NCBI GenBank assembly: GCA_948485625.1
Contig: CAOMRW010000034.1
Span: forward strand, 1-12,430
DNA length: 12,430 nt
Direction: 5' to 3'
Source: an uncultured Clostridia bacterium
GTDB taxonomy: Bacteria; Bacillota; Clostridia; TANB77; CAG-508
Shown here: positions 1-6,823 of the stretch, piece by piece
Layout: each line of letters opens with the position of its first letter
Position numbering within the stretch: position 1 is the stretch's first letter
Program-made: the position numbers and the translations under genes
Notes under the pieces: generated by a model
What the model saw: the letters and a program-made list of their open reading frames with translations, nothing else
What the model was told of the DNA's origin: nothing
Databases searched by the model: none

Positions 1-54
1 TATGACATAATCAATTGTTAATTTTACTATGACATTATCAAAAATTAATTACAA
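1..54. repeat. Imperfect 27-nt tandem direct repeat upstream of the first promoter
   Basis: TATGACATAATCA at 1-13 recurs as TATGACATTATCA at 28-40 (12 of 13 identical), and the similarity continues more weakly through a TTAATT block, giving a 27-nt period. An inverted pair, TTAATTTT at 18-25 and AAAATTAA at 41-48, overlaps it. The array ends about 16-20 nt before the -35 box at 70, so it could be a paired protein-binding site. It may also extend left beyond the window. The base composition is so AT-rich that part of the similarity could be chance. Confidence 0.45.
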
Positions 55-69
55 ACTACAAATAAATAG

Positions 70-98
70 TTGAAATTTTAATAAATTTATGATAATAT
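70..98 (+). promoter_or_regulatory. Sigma-A-type promoter with extended -10 for the 93-aa gene
   Basis: A -35 box TTGAAA at 70-75 is separated by 17 nt from a -10 box TAATAT at 93-98, with an extended TG at 90-91. The 11-mer around the -10 (TATGATAATAT) recurs exactly in front of metG. Transcription would start near 105, leaving a leader of about 54 nt. Confidence 0.6.
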
Positions 99-158
99 AT
101 TAAAAATTTGTTTTTGTAACTTTTTAACAATTATTTTTGTTTTTAAGGAGGTATCGTT

Positions 159-440
159 ATGAAGTATGTAGCTTTACTACGTGTGGATGAGCCAGAATTA
201 TGGGGAAGATGGCATTCAGGGTCAACTGCTGATTATTTTAAAAGTCCTATTGAGGAAGAACGGGATAAAGTAGAAAAATGGCTTGAGGATGAGATGGAAA
301 AATATCCTGATGCTAGAGTAAATGAGAGTGATGCAGATAGAAAATATATTATATATAATACTATTATTGCATTTGATGAAAAAGAAAGTGAAAATGTTGA
401 AAAATTTTTAGAAATGTCGATACCATTTAGAAGTATTTAA
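159..440 (+). CDS. Hypothetical protein, 93 aa, family not recognised
   Basis: This is a short cytoplasmic acidic protein with no signal peptide, membrane segment or Cys pair. It opens with a strand-like MKYVALLRVD, followed by a Trp-rich patch (WGRWHSG, residues 15-21), a charged helix (about 31-48, EEERDKVEKWLEDEMEK) and a second strand/helix half ending in EKFLEMSIPF. The ATG start is well supported by AAGGAGGT at 145-152, six bases upstream. It has its own extended -10 promoter at 70-98 and a terminator at 487-525, so it appears to be monocistronic. The alternating strand and helix pattern is compatible with a small alpha/beta fold, but I assign no function. That it is a real gene is fairly secure; what it does is unknown. 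Confidence 0.75.
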   Translation: MKYVALLRVDEPELWGRWHSGSTADYFKSPIEEERDKVEKWLEDEMEKYPDARVNESDADRKYIIYNTIIAFDEKESENVEKFLEMSIPFRSI

Positions 441-486
441 AGTGTTTATTTTATAATTCATTCTGGAATATAAAATTAAATACAAG

Positions 487-525
487 AAAACAGTCAGTAA
501 TGTTGAAGTATTATTGACTGTTTTT
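487..525 (+). terminator. Rho-independent terminator after the 93-aa gene
   Basis: A 15-bp stem (487-501 with 510-524, one G-T wobble) has an 8-nt loop. Its 3' arm runs into TTTTT and on to TATAATT. The stem begins with AAAA opposite TTTT, so it could also stop transcription from the opposite side. It isolates the 93-aa gene from metG. Confidence 0.85.
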
Positions 526-545
526 ATAATTCATATGATATCTCC

Positions 546-574
546 TAGACAAAAATATTAAAATATGATAATAT
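546..574 (+). promoter_or_regulatory. Promoter for metG (extended -10)
   Basis: TAGACA at 546-551, a 17-nt spacer and TAATAT at 569-574, with an extended TG at 566-567. The 11-mer TATGATAATAT is identical to that of the upstream promoter. Transcription would start near 581, about 42 nt before the metG start. That is too short for a T-box or SAM riboswitch, so neither is present in this leader. Confidence 0.55.
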
Positions 575-622
575 AAACGGGAATTTTAAGTATAATAAAT
601 AAGTAGGAGAGTGAGAATTTAA

Positions 623-2197
623 ATGAAAGAAACATTTTATTTAACAACACCAATATACTATCCAAGTGGAAAATATCATATAGGAACAGCATATACAACA
701 GTACTTGCAGATACAATAAAGAGATATAATAAATTAAGAAATAAAGAAACATTTATGCTAACAGGAGCAGATGAGCATGGTCAAAAGATAGAAACAAAGG
801 CTAAAGAAGCAAATAAAACACCACAAGAATATGTAGATGATATGGCAAAAATGGCAAAAGAGTTGTGGGCAAAAATGGATATACAATATGATGATTTTAT
901 AAGAACAACAGATGAAAGACATGAAAAAGTAGTTCAAAAAATATTTGATAAATTCATGGAACAAGGAGATATTTATAAAGGAGAATATGAGGGATTATAT
1001 TGTGTACCATGTGAGACGTTTTTTACAGAAACACAATTAGTAGATGGAAAATGCCCAGATTGTGGAAGAGAAGTTACTCTAATGAAAGAAGAATCATATT
1101 TCTTTAATATGAAAAAATATGCAGATAGATTATTGAAATATTATGATGAACATCCAGATTTTATAAAACCAGAATATAGAAAACAAGAAATGATAAACAA
1201 TTTTATAAAACCAGGATTAGAAGATTTGTGTGTAACAAGAACATCTTTTAACTGGGGAATAAATGTGCTAAAAGATCCAAAACATGTAATATATGTATGG
1301 CTAGATGCTTTAACAAATTATATTACAGCACTTGGATATATGTCAGAAGATGAAGCACTGTTTAATAAATTCTGGCCAGCTGATTTACATATAGTTGGAA
1401 AGGATATAGCAAGATTTCATTTGATATATTGGCCAATATTTTTAATGGCTTTAGATTTACCATTGCCTAAAACAATATTTGTTCATAATTGGATAATGAT
1501 GAAAGATGGAAAAATGAGTAAATCAAAAGGTAATGTGATTTATCCAGAAACATTAATTGAAAGATATGGATTAGATGCAACAAAGTATTTTCTATTAAGA
1601 GAAGTACCAATGTCACAAGATGGCCTATTTTCACCAGAAGAGTTTGTTCAAAGATATAATTTTGATTTATGTAATGATTTGAGTAATTTATTAAATAGAA
1701 CAGTATCAATGGTAAATAAATATTTTGATGGACAAGTTCCTGAATATAATGGTACTCCTAATGAAGTGGATGAAATTATAGAAAAAGTATGTAAAGAGCA
1801 AATAGAAAAATTTGAGACATTATTTGAGAATTTTGAAATTGCAAATTCAATACAAGAAATATGGAATTTAGTTTCTAGAACTAATAAATATATTGATGAA
1901 ACAATGCCATGGGCTTTGGCGAAAGAAGAACAAATAGATAAATTGAAGTCATCAATGTATCATCTAATTGAAAATTTAAGAAAAATAGCAATATTGATAA
2001 AACCATTTATGAATGAAACATCTGAAAATATATTAAGACAAATAGGCATAAATGATGATAATTTGAAAACATGGGAATCTTTAAATGATTATGATAAATT
2101 GAATAATGTAAAAGTAATCCAAAAAGGTGAGCCAATATTTATGAGATTAAACGCAGAAGAAGAAATAGAATATATAAAAGAAATAATGAAAAAATAA
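623..2197 (+). CDS. metG: Methionyl-tRNA synthetase (class I), short form
   Basis: MetRS charges initiator and elongator tRNA-Met with methionine in the cytoplasm. The Rossmann fold is shown by HIGT (residues 19-22, the HIGH signature), the LTGADEHG region (46-53), WLDALTNY (226-233), VGKDIARFH (258-266) and KMSKS (298-302). Four Cys in two CxxC pairs (127, 130, 144, 147) form the zinc knuckle of the connective domain. An alpha-helical anticodon-binding domain follows (about 340-510). The protein is 524 aa and ends just after that domain, so it lacks the C-terminal EMAPII/Trbp111-like tRNA-binding domain of, for example, the 664-aa Bacillus enzyme. The start at ATG 623 follows TAGGAGAG at 604-611. 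The deacetylase gene follows after 28 nt with no terminator, so the two are probably cotranscribed. Confidence 0.97.
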   Translation: MKETFYLTTPIYYPSGKYHIGTAYTTVLADTIKRYNKLRNKETFMLTGADEHGQKIETKAKEANKTPQEYVDDMAKMAKELWAKMDIQYDDFIRTTDERHEKVVQKIFDKFMEQGDIYKGEYEGLYCVPCETFFTETQLVDGKCPDCGREVTLMKEESYFFNMKKYADRLLKYYDEHPDFIKPEYRKQEMINNFIKPGLEDLCVTRTSFNWGINVLKDPKHVIYVWLDALTNYITALGYMSEDEALFNKFWPADLHIVGKDIARFHLIYWPIFLMALDLPLPKTIFVHNWIMMKDGKMSKSKGNVIYPETLIERYGLDATKYFLLREVPMSQDGLFSPEEFVQRYNFDLCNDLSNLLNRTVSMVNKYFDGQVPEYNGTPNEVDEIIEKVCKEQIEKFETLFENFEIANSIQEIWNLVSRTNKYIDETMPWALAKEEQIDKLKSSMYHLIENLRKIAILIKPFMNETSENILRQIGINDDNLKTWESLNDYDKLNNVKVIQKGEPIFMRLNAEEEIEYIKEIMKK

Positions 2198-2225
2198 TAT
2201 ATAGTAATACAAAGAGGATTTAAAT

Positions 2226-3146
2226 ATGGGATTATTTAATAAAAATGAGCAATATCAAGGCTATAATATTTATAGTATGAAAAAATATGTAGATAAAAAA
2301 AGAATAATTTTTAATGTTATAGTAACTATTTTGACTATTATAACTCTATGTTTTGTTATTTATTATATAGTTGATACATCATTAAGGGTAAAAAGGTCAA
2401 AACAGTTTATTGCTCAAGTTATTGAATATCAGAGGCAACAAGAATTAATAGAAAGACAAAAAGAAGAGAAAAAGGCAAAAATTCCTAATCTTACAGATAT
2501 AGGAAAGCAGAATATGAAAAATATATATCATAGTGAAACAAAAAGGGCCTTTTTAACATTTGATGATGGACCTTCTAAAAATACAAAAGATATTTTAGAT
2601 ATTTTGAATCAAAATGATATAAAAGCTACATTTTTTGTTTTAGGAAGCCAAGTTGAATATTTTCCAGAGACTACAAAAAGGATATATGATGAGGGACATT
2701 ATATTGCAAACCATGGATATTCACATAAATATTCTAGTATTTATCAAGCTCCTGAACAAGTAATAAATGAGTATAATCAATGTAACCAAATTGTAGCAAA
2801 TACAATAGGAGTACCTGAATATAATTCACATTTGTTTAGGTTTCCAGGTGGTTCAGTAGGTGGTAAATATGCACAAATAAAAAATCAGGCAATAACATTA
2901 CTTGAACAAAATAATATTTTATATGTTGATTGGAATTCTTTAACAGGTGATTCAGAAAAAGCTAATCCCACAGAAGAGTATTTGATAAATAATTTACAAC
3001 AAACTACAAATGATAAAAATAGCATAGTTATTTTGATGCATGACTCACAATCAAAGAAAATTACTGCTGATTGTTTGCCTAGAGTAATTAGCTTTTTAAG
3101 AGAAAAAGGTTATGAATTTGATAATTTTTATAATGTTATAAAGTAA
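2226..3146 (+). CDS. Membrane-anchored polysaccharide deacetylase (NodB domain, PgdA-like)
   Basis: This is a carbohydrate esterase family 4 enzyme, likely to remove N-acetyl groups from peptidoglycan or another surface glycan outside the cell. A short basic N-terminus (residues 1-27) precedes one membrane helix (about 28-50). A charged helical stalk (about 55-86, QRQQELIERQKEEKKAK) leads to the NodB domain (about 105-300). All metal-dependent motifs are visible: TFDDGP at 111-116 (base D113, metal ligand D114), H163 and H167 in NHGYSH, RFPGG at 205-209, DW at 235-236 and LMHDS at 270-274 (H272). Motif 2 has Gly after the first His where Ser or Thr is usual. The start is supported by AGAGGA at 2213-2218. 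It lies 28 nt after metG, and its stop overlaps an ATG (TAATG) that opens a mini-ORF. The substrate cannot be told from sequence. Confidence 0.92.
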   Translation: MGLFNKNEQYQGYNIYSMKKYVDKKRIIFNVIVTILTIITLCFVIYYIVDTSLRVKRSKQFIAQVIEYQRQQELIERQKEEKKAKIPNLTDIGKQNMKNIYHSETKRAFLTFDDGPSKNTKDILDILNQNDIKATFFVLGSQVEYFPETTKRIYDEGHYIANHGYSHKYSSIYQAPEQVINEYNQCNQIVANTIGVPEYNSHLFRFPGGSVGGKYAQIKNQAITLLEQNNILYVDWNSLTGDSEKANPTEEYLINNLQQTTNDKNSIVILMHDSQSKKITADCLPRVISFLREKGYEFDNFYNVIK

Positions 3147-3236
3147 TGAATTATTTACCAGTTAGAGATTTAAAGAATTTTTAATGGTGATGATTAAAGT
3201 GAAATGAAGCGAAAGGAGATAATGCAACTTGCCTAG
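3146..3236 (+). other. Chain of three overlapping mini-ORFs leading into the 774-aa gene
   Basis: The stop of the deacetylase gene overlaps the first mini-ORF (TAATG; 3146-3184, MNYLPVRDLKNF). Its stop overlaps the second (TAATG; 3184-3207, MVMIKVK), and that stop overlaps the third (ATGA; 3204-3236, MKRKEIMQLA). The third spans the Shine-Dalgarno and the TTG start of the next gene. This could support stop-start translational coupling. The first peptide also resembles the N-terminus of Phd/YefM-type antitoxins (IPIRDLKNT-like), so the spacer could be a decayed antitoxin gene. Both readings are inference, and chance is possible at this length. Confidence 0.25.
3213..3231 (+). promoter_or_regulatory. 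Ribosome binding site deciding a TTG start
   Basis: AAGGAG at 3213-3218 lies 10 nt before TTG at 3229. An in-frame stop (TAA, 3220-3222) lies directly upstream and no in-frame ATG is near downstream, so TTG is the only plausible start. The nearby ATG at 3222 is out of frame and reaches TAG at 3234. Confidence 0.75.
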
Positions 3237-5553
3237 AAGAAAAAAAGAAAAAATTGATGGAATAACAGACAAATTAGAATATTTGGGATTAGATTTAGAA
3301 AAAATTCCAGAGTCTTTTAAAAAGTTTGAACCTTTGGAATATAGAGTGACAAAATCTTATGATGATAAACAATATAGACAATATAGATATATTGATGTAA
3401 AAGATATACAAATAATGTTATCACCAACAAATAGATTAGAAGATATAAATGAAAAATATAAAAGAGCAAGGCCTTTATATGAATATTTAGATAAAGATCA
3501 TGAAGAAAATATATTGAAATATACTACTTTTCTAGATATGTTAAGAAATATGGACATAGAAGCGGTAGAGGAAATCGAAAGAGAACAAATAAATTTAAAT
3601 AAAGATATTCCATTTAAAGTAAAATATCATGGGAATTATTTATGGCAGATTTATTATTCAGAAAATACAGATAAATATTTTATGATTGTTCCAACAGAAG
3701 ATACAGATTATTCAACATTTTTTTATTTGTTAAAGAAAAAGATTCAAAATAAATCAACAGGAAAAATTTTTGTTCCAATTAGCAATATAAAGTATTCAAA
3801 TAAATTTTTAAAAAAATCTGAATTTGATGATATAGAAAATTATTTATGGCTATTTACAAAAGATTGGCCATTAATATATGAAGTATATAACAAGAAAGAA
3901 GAACTATCAATTCAAATTATAGGAGAGACAAATGTTTATGAGAAAATAAAGTCTCTTTATAAAGTACAATTAAATACAAAAGCTGAAGCAAATGAATTTT
4001 ATAAATTGTTGAAAGCTTTGTTTATATTACAAACAGAATTACCAAATTATTATAAGTTTGAGACTAAAATAAATCAAAATGGGAGTTTGGAATTTTTCTT
4101 AGATGGACAAAAGATAGAATATAAGGGTTTGGTAGAATTTATTAGAGAACAATATAAATTAGGATTAAAAAGAAAAAGAGAAGTAAAAAGTAAGATATGT
4201 TTTTATAATAAAAAATTAAAACAATTACAAGAATTAATTGCTATGCAAGAAATAGAGTATTTAGCAAAAGAAAAGCAAATATCAACATTTTTGGAATGTA
4301 AGAAAACTTTTTTTGGTAAATTTAAATATTATTTTAAATATAATAAAAAGAACAATAAAAAGATTAGAGAAAATGATGATGAAGATATAAAATTAAATGA
4401 TGAAAATAAAGTAAAACAGGCTCAGGATGATGCAAAAAGAGAAAAGAAAAAGATTCTGATAAAAAAGATTTATACATTAGAAGAGTTAATAATAAATTAT
4501 AAGGAATTAGAGGATTTAGAGACAAAAATTAAGAATCTTTTAATGGATATAAATGCGTTGAAATTAAAAACAAAGAATATGGCTAAGAAAATTGAGAATG
4601 CTACTAGATATATTGAAGAAATAGATAAACATAAGAAGAGTATATTTGAATTTTGGAAATATAGTAATAAAGATGAAATGGCGACTTTACCAGAGGGAGA
4701 ACAAGAAGAGATAAATGTAATTAAAAAGATAGAGAAGATATTTGATTATGAAGAAGATTTTGAAGAATTTGGTGAAAAATTAGATAAAATACAAAGGGGA
4801 AATTTGAACAGAGAAGATACAGATGCTTTATTTATTGCAACAACAGAAATTATAGATGTATTAAATAAAATTAGAGCAGATGATATATCAGAAGATGAGT
4901 TAGAAAATAGTTTGAAAAAATTAAAAGAAGAAGCAAGAGATTTAAAAACACTAGATGAAGAAGAATATGATATTTTTGGAAATATGATAGAAGATAGTAC
5001 TAAACTTAAAAAGATAAATAATAAAAAACATAGAGAGTTAGCAAAAGATAAGTTTAGTATTCTTGATATTAATAAAAATACAAGATTGACAACTTATAAG
5101 ATAACTTTACAAATAATGTTGCTAAATATTTTAAAAGCATTAGAAAAAGGAATTATTCCTGAAAATGTACCTGTATATAAAACAATAGATTCTGAAATTT
5201 TAAATAATAAAGAGTTAAATATATTTGATATGAATCTTGAAAATGAGATTAAAAATGTAAAAACATATAGTGAGAGTAAGGTAGATTTATATAAGTTAAA
5301 TATAAAAGAGGGGACAAAAGGTATTGGATTTACAAATATTATTTTTTATGATAATAAAAATAGGACTTTACCAATTGGAATGAATTTGTCTACTAAAATG
5401 CTTGTAGATATTTCTAAATTAAATCTTAAATTAGTGAACCAGAAACGCTTTAAGGTTATTAGTACTGAGAATGAAGATGATGATTTTTCAGATATAGATA
5501 TTAAAGATGTTGAAGTTTTTGAGTATGATATGATTGACTCACAAAATGCTTAA
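3229..5553 (+). CDS. Large charged coiled-coil protein of unknown function, 774 aa
   Basis: I do not recognise this family. The protein is cytoplasmic in appearance, with no signal peptide or membrane helix. It begins with a basic stretch (PRRKKEK). Residues about 35-300 form a mixed alpha/beta region with many aromatic residues. Residues about 305-475 are predominantly coiled coil, interrupted by a very basic patch at 362-380 (FGKFKYYFKYNKKNNKK) and an acidic one at 382-392. A conserved-looking motif IFEFWKYSNKDEMATL lies at 472-487, followed by acidic helices (490-590). A C-terminal globular part (about 605-745) ends in an acidic tail (748-774, ENEDDDFSDIDIKD). The layout, two globular ends joined by coiled coil, suggests a scaffold or structural protein, but no Walker or catalytic motif is evident. 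It starts at TTG and follows the deacetylase by 82 nt. Probably the last gene of the metG unit. Confidence 0.85.
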   Translation: MPRRKKEKIDGITDKLEYLGLDLEKIPESFKKFEPLEYRVTKSYDDKQYRQYRYIDVKDIQIMLSPTNRLEDINEKYKRARPLYEYLDKDHEENILKYTTFLDMLRNMDIEAVEEIEREQINLNKDIPFKVKYHGNYLWQIYYSENTDKYFMIVPTEDTDYSTFFYLLKKKIQNKSTGKIFVPISNIKYSNKFLKKSEFDDIENYLWLFTKDWPLIYEVYNKKEELSIQIIGETNVYEKIKSLYKVQLNTKAEANEFYKLLKALFILQTELPNYYKFETKINQNGSLEFFLDGQKIEYKGLVEFIREQYKLGLKRKREVKSKICFYNKKLKQLQELIAMQEIEYLAKEKQISTFLECKKTFFGKFKYYFKYNKKNNKKIRENDDEDIKLNDENKVKQAQDDAKREKKKILIKKIYTLEELIINYKELEDLETKIKNLLMDINALKLKTKNMAKKIENATRYIEEIDKHKKSIFEFWKYSNKDEMATLPEGEQEEINVIKKIEKIFDYEEDFEEFGEKLDKIQRGNLNREDTDALFIATTEIIDVLNKIRADDISEDELENSLKKLKEEARDLKTLDEEEYDIFGNMIEDSTKLKKINNKKHRELAKDKFSILDINKNTRLTTYKITLQIMLLNILKALEKGIIPENVPVYKTIDSEILNNKELNIFDMNLENEIKNVKTYSESKVDLYKLNIKEGTKGIGFTNIIFYDNKNRTLPIGMNLSTKMLVDISKLNLKLVNQKRFKVISTENEDDDFSDIDIKDVEVFEYDMIDSQNA

Positions 5554-5568
5554 TGCAATTAAATTGTA

Positions 5569-5612
5569 TAAGTGCAAAAGTTCTTGTAAGTTTTTTTGAA
5601 TTTTTGCACTTA
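5569..5612 (+). terminator. Hairpin after the 774-aa gene, probable terminator
   Basis: A 15-bp stem (5569-5583 with 5598-5612, one G-T pair) encloses a 14-nt loop that is mostly T. It starts 15 nt after the stop codon. No clean U-tract follows the 3' arm (AATTTTAAATTT), so termination efficiency is uncertain. It separates the metG unit from the tRNA promoter that begins at about 5627. Confidence 0.55.
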
Positions 5613-5626
5613 AATTTTAAATTTGC

Positions 5627-5655
5627 TGGACTTTTTTTTATAAATATGCTAATAT
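5627..5655 (+). promoter_or_regulatory. Promoter of tRNA-Leu
   Basis: TGGACT at 5627-5632 (4 of 6 matches to TTGACA), a 17-nt spacer and TAATAT at 5650-5655, with TG at 5647-5648 (TATGCTAATAT). Transcription would begin near 5662, about 19 nt before the mature tRNA 5' end. Confidence 0.6.
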
Positions 5656-5680
5656 AGTAAAGTATTCAAAATATGAATAT

Positions 5681-5767
5681 GCCGGTGTGCTGGAATTGGT
5701 AGACGGGGCAGACTCAAAATCTGTTGTCAGCAATGGCGTGTGGGTTCGAGTCCCACCACCGGCACCA
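5681..5767 (+). tRNA. tRNA-Leu, anticodon CAA
   Basis: The acceptor arms GCCGGTG and CACCGGC pair perfectly, followed by discriminator A and an encoded CCA (5765-5767). The anticodon stem GCAGA/TCTGT encloses the loop CTCAAAA, giving anticodon CAA, which reads UUG. The T arm is GTGGGTTCGAGTCCCAC. The long variable arm between the anticodon and T stems makes this a class II tRNA, and together with the anticodon it fits leucine. It stands alone, with its own promoter and terminator. Confidence 0.98.
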
Positions 5768-5773
5768 GTCTGG

Positions 5774-5814
5774 GTGTTCTTATAGGATTTAATGTCTTAT
5801 AAGAACACTTTTTA
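5774..5814 (+). terminator. Rho-independent terminator of tRNA-Leu
   Basis: A 13-bp stem (5774-5786 with 5796-5808, one G-T pair) has a 9-nt loop and is followed directly by TTTTT. It lies seven bases after the CCA end. Confidence 0.92.
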
Positions 5815-5906
5815 TTATGCCTATAATTTTATATTTGTATTTTTCTATAATTCTTCTATGTGAGGAAATTAGTTTTGACTAATAAAAACTTTTAGGAGGA
5901 ATTACC

Positions 5907-6011
5907 ATGGAGCATGACAAGATGACAGTAACTATGGAAGACGAATTGAAGATTGTTTTCTTCAAAGAAGATAACAAAAACAAATTAGTTATCATATGCT
6001 TAATTTATTGA
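5907..6011 (+). CDS. Small ORF, 34 aa, unknown; strong RBS and atypical codons
   Basis: A consensus AGGAGG (5894-5899) lies seven bases before ATG 5907, and the frame encodes an acidic 34-residue peptide beginning MEHDKMTVTMEDELKIVFF and ending in a hydrophobic VIICLIY. I do not recognise it. The opening is faintly like the start of DUF1292-type small proteins, so it may be a shortened member or a gene remnant. Eight of 34 codons end in C (GAC, TTC, AAC, ATC, TGC), whereas the first 34 codons of the next gene have none. That is unlike its neighbours and is seen in highly expressed or foreign genes. Two hairpins lie within it (5946-5965 and 5970-5993). TATAAT at 5846-5851 could be its -10 box, but no good -35 is visible. 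It may instead be part of a structured RNA. Confidence 0.5.
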   Translation: MEHDKMTVTMEDELKIVFFKEDNKNKLVIICLIY

Positions 6012-6049
6012 AAAGATAAACTTATAAAAAGTTTAATGGGCTAAATAGC
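5946..6049 (+). other. Cluster of four small hairpins
   Basis: In order: a 7-bp stem 5946-5952/5959-5965, a 6-bp stem 5970-5975/5988-5993, a 7-bp stem 6017-6023/6029-6035, and GCTA-AA-TAGC at 6040-6049. They cover the end of the 34-codon ORF and the gap to the next promoter. None has a U-tract good enough to call a terminator. They may mark a structured transcript, but short stems are common by chance in AT-rich DNA. Confidence 0.25.
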
Positions 6050-6070
6050 GACTTTTTCGATAAACAATTT

Positions 6071-6099
6071 TTGACGGAATTTCATAAAAATGGTATAAT
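6071..6099 (+). promoter_or_regulatory. Near-consensus sigma-A promoter for the 214-aa/296-aa operon
   Basis: TTGACG at 6071-6076, a 17-nt spacer and a perfect TATAAT at 6094-6099 with an extended TG at 6091-6092. This is the strongest promoter by match in the window. Transcription would start near 6106, leaving a short leader of about 28 nt with AAAGGA at 6119-6124. Confidence 0.85.
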
Positions 6100-6133
6100 T
6101 AAGGTGTAGGATAAAAGCAAAGGATGTGATTTT

Positions 6134-6778
6134 ATGGCTGTTATAATACAAGGAAAACTTAATGAATTAAGAAATTGTCAAAAAACAGATGGAAGTATTC
6201 AGATAGAGTATAATCAAATAAATAGAGAATATCAGCAAACAAAATCAGTTTATAAATCAAGCAAAGCTGAATATCAACTTGCAAAAGAGCAATTAGAAAA
6301 AGCACAAGAACATTTTAGACAAGTACCTTTATCTAAAATGTTTAGTGCTGATAAACAAGTAAAATTAGCAAAGAAAAATTTAAAACAGAAAAAGGAAAAA
6401 TTTAAAGTAGATAGAGAAGCTTATAAACAAAAATTAAAAGAATTAAGAAGATTAAAAAGTGAAATTAAAAATCAATATAAATCTCATAGGGAATATGCTA
6501 AATTCTTTAAAAAAGTTCAAGAAGCAGAAAAAATGGGAATTGTATTACCGAAATATATAAAAGATGAATACGATAAACAAAAGACAACGTATTTATCAGA
6601 AAAATATACAGTAGATAAAAATGGAAGAAAAACTTATTTAACACAACCTAATACAGCTTGTAGAAAAGATGTTTCTACTTTAATATGGGAGAAAAATCAA
6701 CAGAACATTAAAGACACAGTACAAAATGCAGTAACACAAGTAAAAGACCATTATATTTCAAATGATGATGGGAGATAA
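6134..6778 (+). CDS. Basic helical/coiled-coil protein, 214 aa, unknown function
   Basis: I do not recognise the family. The protein has no signal peptide or membrane segment. Two long helices dominate it: about residues 22-62, rich in Gln, Lys and Glu, and about 70-134, strongly Lys-rich with heptad-like spacing. They are broken by a turn at 63-70 (RQVPLSKMF). A C-terminal part (about 135-214) contains MGIVLPKYIKDEY, KYTVDKNGRKTYL and a final helix. The mixture of two antiparallel-looking helices and a basic surface suggests a partner-binding or nucleic-acid-binding scaffold, which is inference only. Its ATG follows AAAGGA by nine bases and a near-consensus promoter by 35, so it should be well expressed. 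The four-helix membrane protein gene begins 45 nt downstream with no terminator between, so they form an operon. Confidence 0.85.
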   Translation: MAVIIQGKLNELRNCQKTDGSIQIEYNQINREYQQTKSVYKSSKAEYQLAKEQLEKAQEHFRQVPLSKMFSADKQVKLAKKNLKQKKEKFKVDREAYKQKLKELRRLKSEIKNQYKSHREYAKFFKKVQEAEKMGIVLPKYIKDEYDKQKTTYLSEKYTVDKNGRKTYLTQPNTACRKDVSTLIWEKNQQNIKDTVQNAVTQVKDHYISNDDGR

Positions 6779-6823
6779 CGAAGAAAGTCTTTAAAATAAA
6801 TAGTAGAGAAAGAAAGTGATATT

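Noticed and set aside
1..54. CRISPR array
   Set aside because: Two imperfect AT-rich copies with no spacers of defined length and no cas genes nearby.
541..622. T-box or SAM riboswitch before metG
   Set aside because: The leader from the predicted start is only about 42 nt and has no specifier stem or antiterminator sequence.
558..1709. Minus-strand ORFs opposite the start and middle of metG
   Set aside because: They are reading-frame shadows of a clearly recognised gene and encode hydrophobic low-complexity peptides without RBS.
6052..6064. Spo0A box on the minus strand (TTTATCGAA)
   Set aside because: One mismatch from TTTGTCGAA at a conserved position, and a single weak site in AT-rich DNA is expected by chance.
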